The notes: a model not told the origin generated them from the letters alone. 64,000 bases of DNA from Spongiivirga sp046524175 (GCF_046524175.1 NZ_JBEFZF010000006.1:1-64000), one strand, 5' to 3'; counted from the stretch's first letter, positions 27,072-34,757 are shown. A program made the numbers and translations.

Positions 27072-27788
27072 ATGAAAAAATCAACAGCAAACCGAAGAGG
27101 GTTTATCAACAAATTAGGGAAAAGTATTGCCGTTGGCGCAAGTGTAGGACTCATTGCTCCAGCTAAAATACTCGCTTCAAGCGAAAACATTTCTGCTAAA
27201 CTTTTTGCCACTTGGCTACATGGTAACGACGGAAAAATGGAGGGTGTTTTTCATAACGGTAAAGATGCTAAAGGTCTCGGAAGTAAATTTGCTGATAAAA
27301 TTAGAAAGGCAGCAACTGCTGGCTTCGCAAGATCTTCACAAATGGCTGGTATGCCTGGACATACTATTAAACTCCCAGGATCTGCTGCCGCAACCATGTT
27401 ACCTACTTCTGGAGGTGCGCAATTTACAATCTGGGATAGAGGAACAAAATCTAAAGCCAAGAACGGATCGTTTTGGGTACATTACGCAATACCGACCCCT
27501 CTAATTGTAAACGGAGTTAGAGCAAAAGCAGCACAAGTATTAGTCAAATGCGCATCTACTGATGCTAACTTTTTTATAGATCAAGTAGAATTATGGGACG
27601 CCAATAAACGTATTCTTCAAAAAAGCGGTCTTAAATTATGGGGTAATGATAAAATGCATCGCTTGGCATTAAAAGCACAAAAACCAGTAATGCATGGTCT
27701 TTGTGTATCGGTTAGAGTCAATGGAAATCGCGTTTCAGCAGATCGTATATTTGAAATAAGTGGTGTAGGCATAGACTTGTTTGTATAA
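27072..27788 (+). CDS. Exported protein with a twin-arginine-like signal
   Basis: This 238-residue protein starts with ANRRGFINKLGKSIAVGASV, an RRGF motif followed by a modestly hydrophobic, Ala/Gly-rich segment and an ILAS cleavage region, as in Tat signals of Bacteroidota. The mature part of about 200 residues is beta-rich and basic, with FATWLHGNDGKMEGVFH and two short GSFWVHYAIP and VLVKCAST segments. No cofactor motif is visible. It is a single-gene unit between two terminators. I do not recognise the family with confidence. Tat export implies folding or cofactor insertion in the cytoplasm. Confidence 0.6.
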   Translation: MKKSTANRRGFINKLGKSIAVGASVGLIAPAKILASSENISAKLFATWLHGNDGKMEGVFHNGKDAKGLGSKFADKIRKAATAGFARSSQMAGMPGHTIKLPGSAAATMLPTSGGAQFTIWDRGTKSKAKNGSFWVHYAIPTPLIVNGVRAKAAQVLVKCASTDANFFIDQVELWDANKRILQKSGLKLWGNDKMHRLALKAQKPVMHGLCVSVRVNGNRVSADRIFEISGVGIDLFV

Positions 27789-27861
27789 AATACTGATTGG
27801 AACTTATTAAAATAAACTACACATAATTCATTATAAGCATTCTTCATTCGAATAAAATAAG

Positions 27862-27888
27862 AACCGAAGCAATTGTGCTTCGGTTTTT
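27862..27888 (+). terminator. Rho-independent terminator, 9 bp before ECF site 6
   Basis: AACCGAAGCA, ATTG loop and TGCTTCGGTT with a T run: a perfect 10-bp stem. Confidence 0.9.
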
Positions 27889-27897
27889 ATATCCCAT

Positions 27898-27926
27898 TGT
27901 TAACCTTTATCCATTCTTCTCATTAA
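27898..27926 (+). promoter_or_regulatory. ECF-type promoter, site 6
   Basis: TGTTAAC (27898-27904), 16 bp, CATTAA (27921-27926). The hexamer begins 31 bp before the ATG at 27952. Confidence 0.8.
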
Positions 27927-27951
27927 TAAGAAAACAATAAAACTTTTAATC

Positions 27952-28623
27952 ATGAAAACAACATTTTTAAAGCTGAAATACTTTTTAATTGCTGGTATTA
28001 CCATTCTGGCATTTTCTTGTAATCCTGAAGATGGATCTGACGGTATGGACGGTGCAACGGGTATTCAAGGCGAACAAGGTCCTGTAGGACCACAGGGTCA
28101 ACCCGGCGAAAACGGACAGGACGGTACTGATGGACAAGACGGTGAAGACGGTGAAGATGGTGAAGATGGTGAAGATGGGAATGCTAATGTTCAAGCATCC
28201 GATTGGTTTGAGCCTACTGAAGGTTCATATAACATTAACAACCCTCGTTTTAAATCATTAGAGCTCGCAAATGGTATGAATCCAAATACCATAAGTGAAG
28301 GTACAATTATTGTTTATTATGATAATGATATTGAAGTGGTAAGCCTTCCAAAATATCAGTTAGATATTGATGGTAATATTTATAAAGTAGTTGATGCACA
28401 CATCAACCATGCTTCAAGAACATTGTACTTAAATATCGAACGATTTGGAAGTGATTTAACAGCTAGAGAATATTTATGGGACCCTAACGGACCTGCTTAT
28501 GGTAAAGGAGTTCGGTTCCGATATGTATTAATACCACCAAGTACAACAGGAAAAAAGCAACAACCCAACTTTTCAAAAATGACATACGAAGAGGTCATGG
28601 ACTATTTTGGGCTGGAAAAATAA
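27952..28623 (+). CDS. Collagen-like lipoprotein (paralogue A)
   Basis: This 223-residue lipoprotein has a signal peptide with lipobox AFSC (Cys23). A collagen-like stretch of Gly-x-y triplets (about 27-76) is first mixed (GATGIQGEQGPVGPQGQPG) and then an acidic GED/GQD run. A C-terminal domain of about 140 residues contains FRYVLIPPS and ends with MTYEEVMDYFGLEK. The same C-terminal signature closes the next protein. In the acidic part near-identical 9-bp units repeat at DNA level, a likely site of repeat-number change. It probably forms a trimeric surface stalk. A single-gene unit with its own promoter. Confidence 0.8.
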   Translation: MKTTFLKLKYFLIAGITILAFSCNPEDGSDGMDGATGIQGEQGPVGPQGQPGENGQDGTDGQDGEDGEDGEDGEDGNANVQASDWFEPTEGSYNINNPRFKSLELANGMNPNTISEGTIIVYYDNDIEVVSLPKYQLDIDGNIYKVVDAHINHASRTLYLNIERFGSDLTAREYLWDPNGPAYGKGVRFRYVLIPPSTTGKKQQPNFSKMTYEEVMDYFGLEK

Positions 28624-28637
28624 AGACGTAACCTCAA

Positions 28638-28667
28638 TAAAGCCGGCAGAATAGTCAGCTTTTTTTA
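28638..28667 (+). terminator. Weak terminator-like hairpin before ECF site 7
   Basis: AAAGC and GCTTT flank an imperfect 14-nt interior and are followed by a T-rich run. The stem is weak, but the position, 8 bp before the next TGTTAAC, matches the other three cassettes. Confidence 0.4.
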
Positions 28668-28674
28668 TACTCTT

Positions 28675-28703
28675 TGTTAACCTTTCTATTCCCAATTCAT
28701 TAA
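28675..28703 (+). promoter_or_regulatory. ECF-type promoter, site 7
   Basis: TGTTAAC (28675-28681), 16 bp, CATTAA (28698-28703). The hexamer begins 30 bp before the ATG at 28728. Confidence 0.8.
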
Positions 28704-28727
28704 GAGAAAACAACAAAACAAACAATC

Positions 28728-29366
28728 ATGAAAACACTTTTAAACTTTAGATTTTTAGCTACGGTAATATTCGCCTTAATAGCAATTGCATGCAATCCCG
28801 AAGATGGTACTGATGGCATGGACGGTGCGCCGGGAATACAAGGAGAGCAAGGACCTGCGGGACCTCAAGGTGAACAGGGAGAACCTGGAGAAGACGGAGT
28901 TGATGGTCAGGACGGACAAGATGGCGAAGATGGAAATGCCGAAGTGTATTACAGTGATTGGATTCCAGCTGATTTTCAAGGTAGTTCGTCATCAGTGAAG
29001 TTTATGAATATTGATTTTCCTCCTGAGTTACCAAGTGCTTTTTCTATCAAAAACACCCATATCATTCTGGTCTATTTTACGGGGTTTGGTGACGGAAATG
29101 TTTACTTACTTCCCGTTTTAAACTTTAGAGGAGCACAATTTACTGCTGGGTTTGGTTCAGGAAGCGCCTCTGTTGAAGATATTTTAATTCGGGCACAAGC
29201 ATTGTCAGGTGATTTGAATGAATTTCAGATCGATCCTGCAAGAGGCAATCGGTTTCGCTATGTAATCATACCTCCTACTATTAACGTTAGCGGAAAGGGA
29301 ACTTATCCCAATTTCTATAAAATGACCTATGAAGAAGTAATGGACTATTTGAAATTAGACCTTTAA
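28728..29366 (+). CDS. Collagen-like lipoprotein (paralogue B)
   Basis: This 212-residue lipoprotein has lipobox AIAC (Cys22). Gly-x-y triplets span about 27-69 (GAPGIQGEQGPAGPQGEQG, then GEDGVDGQDGQDGED). A C-terminal domain of about 140 residues contains FRYVIIPPT and ends MTYEEVMDYLKLDL, nearly the same as in paralogue A, while the middle has diverged. The first residues after the Cys (NPEDG-DGMDGA) are also shared. It ends 4 bp inside the convergent lipB gene. Collagen-like trimer formation is established for such repeats in bacteria; the specific role is unknown. Confidence 0.8.
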   Translation: MKTLLNFRFLATVIFALIAIACNPEDGTDGMDGAPGIQGEQGPAGPQGEQGEPGEDGVDGQDGQDGEDGNAEVYYSDWIPADFQGSSSSVKFMNIDFPPELPSAFSIKNTHIILVYFTGFGDGNVYLLPVLNFRGAQFTAGFGSGSASVEDILIRAQALSGDLNEFQIDPARGNRFRYVIIPPTINVSGKGTYPNFYKMTYEEVMDYLKLDL

Positions 29367-30073
29367 ACCTCGGCCCTCTCGATAAAACTACATTCAAAAA
29401 GCTCCTCAAAGTGTTTGAGGAGTTTTTGTTTTACCTCATCTTCATCAACTTTACCTCCCATTTCAACATGAAGCGAGGTAACGGCTTTTTCCTTTATTCC
29501 ACAGGGAATAATATTATCAAAATAGCCCAAGTCAGCGTTTACATTCAGTGCGAAACCATGCATAGTAACCCAGCGGCTAGCCTTTACCCCCATGGCACAT
29601 ATTTTTCGAGCAAACGGAGTTCCAACATCTAACCAAACCCCGGTTTCACCATGTGAACGCTCAGCCCGTAGCCCGTATTCGGCTAAGGTTAACATGACCA
29701 TCTCCTCTAAAAGTCGGAGATATTTATGAATGTCAGCAAAGAAATTTTCAAGATCCAAAATAGGATAGCCTACAATTTGTCCTGGACCATGATACGTAAT
29801 ATCCCCTCCTCTATTAATCTTATAAAAGGTGGCGCCTTTCTCTTCTAACTGCTTTTCGTTTACCAATAGATTTGAAATGTCACCACTCTTACCCAACGTA
29901 TATACATGTGGATGCTCTACAAACAAAAGATGATTGTTTGTTACGAACGAAGTCTCATTACGTCTATTTTGAATTTTGGTATCTACCACCGCTTTGAAAA
30001 GCTGTTCTTGATAATCCCAAGTTTCCTTGTAATCCTTTAAACCAAGGTCTTCAAAATGTACTTTTTTATTCAT
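29363..30073 (-). CDS. lipB: Octanoyl-[acyl-carrier-protein]:protein N-octanoyltransferase
   Basis: LipB transfers octanoyl from acyl carrier protein to lipoyl domains, the first step of lipoate synthesis. Visible motifs are RGGDITYHGPGQIVGYPILD, KICAMGVKASRWVTMHG (catalytic Lys region) and PCGIKEKAVTSL (catalytic Cys). I start at the ATG at 30073 (MNKKVHFEDLG), giving 236 residues. The in-frame ATG at 30100 would add nine residues that overlap the promoter element at 30078-30085. It is the last gene after the YqaE-like and lipoprotein genes but also seems to have its own promoter. Confidence 0.93.
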   Translation of the reverse strand: MNKKVHFEDLGLKDYKETWDYQEQLFKAVVDTKIQNRRNETSFVTNNHLLFVEHPHVYTLGKSGDISNLLVNEKQLEEKGATFYKINRGGDITYHGPGQIVGYPILDLENFFADIHKYLRLLEEMVMLTLAEYGLRAERSHGETGVWLDVGTPFARKICAMGVKASRWVTMHGFALNVNADLGYFDNIIPCGIKEKAVTSLHVEMGGKVDEDEVKQKLLKHFEELFECSFIERAEV

Positions 30074-30077
30074 ACTA

Positions 30078-30085
30078 CAAAGGTA
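30078..30085 (-). promoter_or_regulatory. -7 element of lipB, near-leaderless start
   Basis: The minus strand reads TACCTTTG, an exact TAnnTTTG match that ends 5 bp before the ATG at 30073. Transcription would begin at or just before the start codon. No clear TTG at the -33 position, so the call is moderate. Confidence 0.4.
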
Positions 30086-30104
30086 CGAATGTGAAGACAT
30101 CTTT

Positions 30105-30866
30105 TTAATCTACTAACTCCACCTCTATATTCAAGCTTTCCGGATCTTTCATCATTTGTAAGAAATCGAATTGTACCGTCATCGTTTTTCCATCCTGACT
30201 TAACAATGCCGTTGAGTCTGAAACAGATTTTACACGCTTAGGAAAATGGTATTTTAAAGTATATGATGATCCAGCTAAGAAGGTCTTCATTTGTTCAAGA
30301 CTATCCAGGCTTTTTTCTAACAGTTCTCTATTTTTAACAACTGCCTGTCGGGTAAACTTGTTATTCTTAAAAGTATAAGAGACCTCTGAGGCTTCAGATG
30401 ATGAACTCAAAGGATTTGGAGGTGTTGAACCGGATTTAGATTTACCTTGTTGCATATTGCTTGCATCTTGAAAGCTTTTCATTACATCGCCTACTTTACT
30501 AATATCTTTAAAATCAGTCATTAGTGTAAACTTCATTTTCTTGGTTTCAGCATTCATGAGCATATGCATACTAAAATCTTCTAACTTCTTTAGGTCCGCC
30601 TGTTCTTTTGCTGATAATTTGCTGATACTATCTTTCTTTTCTTCAAATATGTCTTTAAAAACGATTAGCGAATCAACCGACTCACGCTTCTCGCCGTCAG
30701 CATTCTCCATTAACTTATCCCCCATCATAGTCATCATTTGAGAGCCATCAAATTTAAAACTCATCTTTCCGCTTCCATCGTCGTTAACGTAAATCTCTTC
30801 AGTAAAATTACAAGAGGTAAAAAGAAAGGTCGAGGCAATAAATAGTAGGCATAAAATTCTGTTCAT
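30105..30866 (-). CDS. Lipoprotein of unknown function
   Basis: This 253-residue lipoprotein has lipobox FTSC (Cys19). The mature part begins NFTEEIYVNDDGSGKMSFKFD, a start common in flavobacterial lipoproteins of this kind. A Met-rich helical middle (about 40-150, with LEDFSMHMLMNAETKK), a Ser-rich linker and a C-terminal beta segment ending LNIEVELVD follow. I do not recognise a characterised family. It starts 3 bp after the stop of the YqaE-like gene, so the two are co-transcribed and possibly translationally coupled; lipB follows 31 bp downstream. Confidence 0.65.
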   Translation of the reverse strand: MNRILCLLFIASTFLFTSCNFTEEIYVNDDGSGKMSFKFDGSQMMTMMGDKLMENADGEKRESVDSLIVFKDIFEEKKDSISKLSAKEQADLKKLEDFSMHMLMNAETKKMKFTLMTDFKDISKVGDVMKSFQDASNMQQGKSKSGSTPPNPLSSSSEASEVSYTFKNNKFTRQAVVKNRELLEKSLDSLEQMKTFLAGSSYTLKYHFPKRVKSVSDSTALLSQDGKTMTVQFDFLQMMKDPESLNIEVELVD

Positions 30867-30869
30867 GTA

Positions 30870-31028
30870 TTAGTTTTTAGGGTTATTAAGAATTATTAGG
30901 GCGGCGATAACACCAGGTATCCAGCCGCAGATTGTTAAAATTAAAGTAATAATAAAACTTCCGCAACCTTTGTCAATAACAGCAAGAGGGGGAAATAAAA
31001 TGGATAGTAGGACTCTCCAAATACTCAT
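30870..31028 (-). CDS. YqaE/Pmp3 family small membrane protein
   Basis: A 52-residue protein on the minus strand begins MSIWRVLLSILFPPLAVIDK, followed by GCG, a hydrophobic helix and CGWIPGVIAALIILNN. Two membrane helices and the signatures FPPLAV, KGCG and CGWIPGVI define the YqaE/Pmp3 (UPF0057) family, linked in other organisms to membrane potential and salt or stress responses. Length and motifs are complete. It is first in the unit that continues with the lipoprotein at 30105-30866. Confidence 0.88.
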   Translation of the reverse strand: MSIWRVLLSILFPPLAVIDKGCGSFIITLILTICGWIPGVIAALIILNNPKN

Positions 31029-31129
31029 AGTGATTTTGTTTTAGTGATTGATGATATCTATAAGTAGTTTAAAAGTATGATTTGTTACTTAATTCAGTTA
31101 ATTTTATTTCATATTATCTACCTCTGTTA

Positions 31130-32182
31130 ATGAAAAAGTGCGCTACTGCAATTCTTCTACTGCTACATATGATTACGTATGCACAGTATGATTTTAGTGG
31201 TTACGTTGGTGATGGCACCAAAAACACCACCGTTTACCTTTCATTAGTTGAAGACTACCGTAAGGTATCTAAAATTTCATTATCCCAAATTATTAGAAAA
31301 ACAGAAGCTGATTCGACCGGATTTTTTTCTTTTAAAGGTGATAATCTGCCTGAAAAAAATCGAATTTATCGCTTACATACTGATGGTTGCAACACAGCTA
31401 AAGAAACAATCAATCACCTAACAGAGGAATGCAAGGACAGCAAGCAAATATTATTTATAGCCAATAATAACGATACTATATACTTTCCTCTAAATGATAT
31501 CAATGAGATTTTCTGCCAAATAAACACTACTAATCCTGTAACGGATGCCATATTACAAACTCAGCTATTAAAAGAAGAAATGCTTTTTGATTTTGCAGAG
31601 TTTAGAAGTGATGCCAACCGAAAAATTAATACAAAGAACTGGTTCAGGCAGTTTCAAGATTTTGGCTTTAAAACTAACGAACCACTTGCCGAGTTGTTTA
31701 TTTATGATTTTCTATCTGATAAAAGAAATGACACCTATCCTTATTACTTAAAGGATTTAAGTAGTAATGACTATTATAAGGCACTGCAATTAAGACTGGA
31801 GGAAAAGTACCCAAATGAAGCGTTTACCAAATTATATGTTTCTGAAATAGCAACTGACACCTACAGTCTTACTTTAAATCAAAACAACGACGAATTTAAA
31901 TGGAACAGCGTAATTTACTTCTTGCTATTCCTCTCCATTGCTGGTAATTTGATATTGCTGCTAACATTACTGAAAATCCGAAAGAAAAGACGGTCAACTC
32001 CATTTTCAAAATTAACAAAACAGGAAGAAAAGATTTTCACCCTTATTCAAGAAGATAAGACCAACAAAGAAATTGCTTCGGAAATTTTTGTTAGCGTAAG
32101 CACGGTCAAAACACATATTAACAATCTTTACAAGAAATTAAATGTACAATCTCGGGAAGAGATCAAATCGATTAAAAAGTAA
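31130..32182 (+). CDS. Membrane-anchored regulator with LuxR-type HTH
   Basis: The ATG at 31130 gives a proper signal peptide (MKKCATAILLLLHMITYAQ); an upstream in-frame TTG at 31082 would add 16 residues. The 350-residue protein has a periplasmic N-terminal region (20-257) that starts like a DUF4369-type beta domain (YDFSGYVGDGTKNTTVYLSL). One membrane segment spans about 260-281 and is followed by KIRKKRR. A C-terminal LuxR/GerE HTH (about 290-347) has TNKEIASEIFVSVSTVKTHI. It therefore joins an outside sensor directly to a DNA-binding domain. Targets unknown; it is divergent from the YqaE-like gene, a natural candidate. Confidence 0.82.
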   Translation: MKKCATAILLLLHMITYAQYDFSGYVGDGTKNTTVYLSLVEDYRKVSKISLSQIIRKTEADSTGFFSFKGDNLPEKNRIYRLHTDGCNTAKETINHLTEECKDSKQILFIANNNDTIYFPLNDINEIFCQINTTNPVTDAILQTQLLKEEMLFDFAEFRSDANRKINTKNWFRQFQDFGFKTNEPLAELFIYDFLSDKRNDTYPYYLKDLSSNDYYKALQLRLEEKYPNEAFTKLYVSEIATDTYSLTLNQNNDEFKWNSVIYFLLFLSIAGNLILLLTLLKIRKKRRSTPFSKLTKQEEKIFTLIQEDKTNKEIASEIFVSVSTVKTHINNLYKKLNVQSREEIKSIKK

Positions 32183-32183
32183 A

Positions 32184-32285
32184 TTACCCTAGGCTGTAGG
32201 CGTAAAAAACAAAATACTCAAACAAAGCATAAAGTCCTAAACTAAAAGTGGAAACACAAAACCAGAAAAAGAAACTCAGTTTCAT
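32184..32285 (-). CDS. Possible 33-residue membrane peptide
   Basis: An ATG at 32285 opens 33 codons (MKLSFFFWFCVSTFSLGLYA and so on) rich in Phe, Tyr and Leu, enough for one membrane helix. It ends 2 bp from the stop of the convergent regulator gene. No homology is recognised and the size is at the chance level; the compact fit and the strongly hydrophobic composition are the only support. Confidence 0.3.
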   Translation of the reverse strand: MKLSFFFWFCVSTFSLGLYALFEYFVFYAYSLG

Positions 32286-32374
32286 AACTCATAAGCATCA
32301 AATTTAAGCACTAATAAACGAACACCCCTTATTGCATAATGCTTAGCGCCAACAGCCAATAAAAAATTCAACCG

Positions 32375-32386
32375 GGGTCTAGACCC
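32375..32386. repeat. 12-bp perfect palindrome GGGTCTAGACCC
   Basis: A perfect palindrome with no loop, GC-rich in an AT-rich gap between 32286 and 32461. No T run follows, so it is not a terminator; a dimeric regulator could bind it. It lies 75 bp before the thioredoxin-like gene. Confidence 0.35.
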
Positions 32387-32461
32387 TGATTCAACCCTAA
32401 AAACAGTCTAAAACACTACTCTTTTTTTCATTTTCGAAGAAGAAAATCAAATCGCTTCAAC

Positions 32462-32983
32462 ATGAAAAAAATAATTGTGATTACCTTCTTATTAGTAACT
32501 TCTTTTAGCTACTCGCAAAAAATCAACAAAGAAATCATCTCCAAAAATAAGCCGATATTGGTAGGGCAGCTTAATAAAAACGGGTTAACCACGGTGCCCT
32601 ATAAAAGTTGGTTCAATCTTCAGTACGAAAGTTATGATATCGATAAGGAGTTAATTAATGATATTAAATCTCATATTAATAACTATAAGGTACAGATTTT
32701 TATGGGTACTTGGTGTGGTGATAGCAAACGGCAAGTACCTAGATTCTACAAAATACTAGAAAATGCTAATTACAAAATGAAAAACCTGGAAGTAGTTGGT
32801 GTTGGTAATGGTCTGGAAAATTACAAAAAGAGCCCAACAGGGGAGGAAAAAGGTTTGAATATAAAACGTGTTCCCACCTTTATTATCTATAAAAATGACA
32901 AAGAGATAGGACGCATCATTGAACGACCTGTGCATTCCCTTGAAAAAGATCTGCATGCCATTCTTGTTCAAGCATCAAACTGA
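32462..32983 (+). CDS. Secreted thioredoxin-fold protein with a CxxS active site
   Basis: This 173-residue protein has a signal peptide (about 1-19, ending SYSQ). The thioredoxin-like domain shows QIFMGTWCGDSKRQVPRFYK, the position of the redox motif, and the cis-Pro region KRVPTFIIYK. The motif is WCGDS, so the second Cys of CxxC is replaced by Ser. Thioredoxin-fold proteins with CxxS favour isomerase- or trap-like rather than disulfide-reducing chemistry. It stands alone 66 bp before lysS. Confidence 0.75.
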   Translation: MKKIIVITFLLVTSFSYSQKINKEIISKNKPILVGQLNKNGLTTVPYKSWFNLQYESYDIDKELINDIKSHINNYKVQIFMGTWCGDSKRQVPRFYKILENANYKMKNLEVVGVGNGLENYKKSPTGEEKGLNIKRVPTFIIYKNDKEIGRIIERPVHSLEKDLHAILVQASN

Positions 32984-33020
32984 GATAAAGAATGCCCTTT
33001 TAATTTGGAAGCAAGAAATG

Positions 33021-33028
33021 TATCTTTG
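33021..33028 (+). promoter_or_regulatory. -7 promoter element of lysS
   Basis: TATCTTTG matches TAnnTTTG exactly, 21 bp before the ATG at 33050. A TTG lies at 33005-33007, closer than usual, so the -33 element is uncertain. Confidence 0.5.
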
Positions 33029-33049
33029 CGCTCTTAAAATTGAACGCAG

Positions 33050-34738
33050 ATGCAACTTTCTGAACAGGAAATTATACGACGTAAAAAGTTAGATGACCTT
33101 AAGGCATTGGGTATCGACCCATATCCAGCAAATTTATACCCGGTTTCACATACTTCCAAACAGATAAAAGATGAATATAAAGAAGGTAAAAAAGTAGTTG
33201 TTGCTGGGCGTTTAATGGCGGTCAAGGTTCAAGGGAAAGCATCTTTTGCGGCACTTCAAGATAGTGAGGGGCGCATTCAGTTGTATTTTAATAGAGATGA
33301 AATTTGCCCAGATGAAGATAAAACAAAATACAATGAGGTTTTTAAAAAGCTTCTTGATTTTGGAGATTTCATTGGTGTAGAAGGCGAGCTTTTTACCACA
33401 AAAGTTGGCGAAAAAACTATAATGGTTAAAGACTTTACTGTTTTAAGTAAAGCATTACGTCCATTACCACTACCCAAAGAAAAAGATGGAATCATTTATG
33501 ATGCATTTACAGATCCTGAGCAGCGTTATCGTATGCGTTATGTTGATCTGGTCGTCAACCCTAAAGTAAAGGATGTTTTCGTAAAGCGGACCAAGATCAT
33601 GAGCACCATTCGTGATTTTTATAATGATATGGATTTTCTTGAAGTAGAAACTCCAATTCTTCAGTCAATTCCTGGAGGTGCAGCCGCTAGACCATTTGTC
33701 ACGCATCATAATGCATTAAATATTCCGCTGTATTTACGAATTGCTAACGAGTTATACTTAAAAAGATTAATTGTCGGTGGTTTTGATGGTGTTTATGAGT
33801 TCGCTAAAGACTTCAGAAATGAAGGAATGGACCGAACCCATAATCCAGAATTTACAGTAATGGAAATGTATGCTGCATACAAAGACTACAATTGGATGAT
33901 GGATACTACGGAAAAATTGCTGGAAAAAGTAGCTATAAACCTTCATGGCACTACTGAGGTCGAATTAGATGGCAAGACCATCAATTATAAGGCTCCTTAC
34001 AAACGCATCGGTATTTTAGACGCCATTAAAGAGCATACCGGTCATGATTTGTATGGTAAAAATGAAGATCAAGTACGAGCTGCATGCCAGGCCGAAGGTG
34101 TTGAAGTTGACAATACAATGGGTATCGGCAAAATGATTGATGAGATGTTTGGCGAGAAATGCGAACATCACTACATACAACCAACTTTTATTATTGATTA
34201 CCCGGTAGAGATGAGTCCGCTTACTAAAAAACATAGAAGCAAACCCGGATTAACCGAACGATTTGAACTGTTGGTAAATGGAAAAGAACTTGCCAATGCT
34301 TATTCAGAGTTAAACGATCCGATCGATCAGCGAGAACGATTTGAAGATCAGTTAAAGCTTTCAGAAAAAGGAGATGATGAAGCCATGTTCATCGATCACG
34401 ATTTTTTACGTGCCTTAGAATATGGTATGCCCCCGACCTCAGGAATTGGTATTGGTATCGATCGTCTTACCATGTTTATGACGGATAGCGCTAGTATTCA
34501 AGACGTGTTGTTCTTTCCACAAATGAAACCGGAGCGCAAGCAGGTTGAATTAAGCGATAATGAAAAAGCCATTTTCGAAATATTGAAGAAAGAAAAGAGT
34601 ATACAACTGGTTAGCCTTAAAGATGCAGCCGGCTTAAGCAATAAAGGCTGGGATAAAGGCATTAAAGGTCTTACCAAACACGGCCTTGCTAAAGTTTCAA
34701 AAGTTGATGATATTTTAATGGTGGAATTACAGGATTAA
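33050..34738 (+). CDS. lysS: Lysyl-tRNA synthetase, class II
   Basis: This 562-residue enzyme charges tRNA-Lys. An OB-fold anticodon-binding domain (about 55-155, with VVAGRLMAVKVQGKASFAAL) is followed by the class II catalytic core. The core has motif 1 near residue 200, motif 2 (FRNEGMDRTHNPEFTVMEMY) and motif 3 (GIGIGIDRLTMFMTDSASI). After the core a tail of about 60 residues (VELSDNEKAIFEILKKEKSI onward), absent from the roughly 505-residue E. coli enzyme, resembles a small winged-helix domain. It is monocistronic, with a promoter upstream and a terminator downstream. Confidence 0.97.
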   Translation: MQLSEQEIIRRKKLDDLKALGIDPYPANLYPVSHTSKQIKDEYKEGKKVVVAGRLMAVKVQGKASFAALQDSEGRIQLYFNRDEICPDEDKTKYNEVFKKLLDFGDFIGVEGELFTTKVGEKTIMVKDFTVLSKALRPLPLPKEKDGIIYDAFTDPEQRYRMRYVDLVVNPKVKDVFVKRTKIMSTIRDFYNDMDFLEVETPILQSIPGGAAARPFVTHHNALNIPLYLRIANELYLKRLIVGGFDGVYEFAKDFRNEGMDRTHNPEFTVMEMYAAYKDYNWMMDTTEKLLEKVAINLHGTTEVELDGKTINYKAPYKRIGILDAIKEHTGHDLYGKNEDQVRAACQAEGVEVDNTMGIGKMIDEMFGEKCEHHYIQPTFIIDYPVEMSPLTKKHRSKPGLTERFELLVNGKELANAYSELNDPIDQRERFEDQLKLSEKGDDEAMFIDHDFLRALEYGMPPTSGIGIGIDRLTMFMTDSASIQDVLFFPQMKPERKQVELSDNEKAIFEILKKEKSIQLVSLKDAAGLSNKGWDKGIKGLTKHGLAKVSKVDDILMVELQD

Positions 34739-34757
34739 TCAGTCAAAAAAAGAATAA

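Noticed and set aside
16848..29366. Phage defence island or CRISPR type III-E locus
   Set aside because: Apart from the CHAT-TPR protein and the sigma factor there is no Cas protein, nuclease or repeat array; the targets are exported proteins, which fits an envelope response better.
29680..29710. TGTTAACC read on the minus strand inside lipB
   Set aside because: It is inside the coding sequence, encodes conserved protein and lacks the -10 half.
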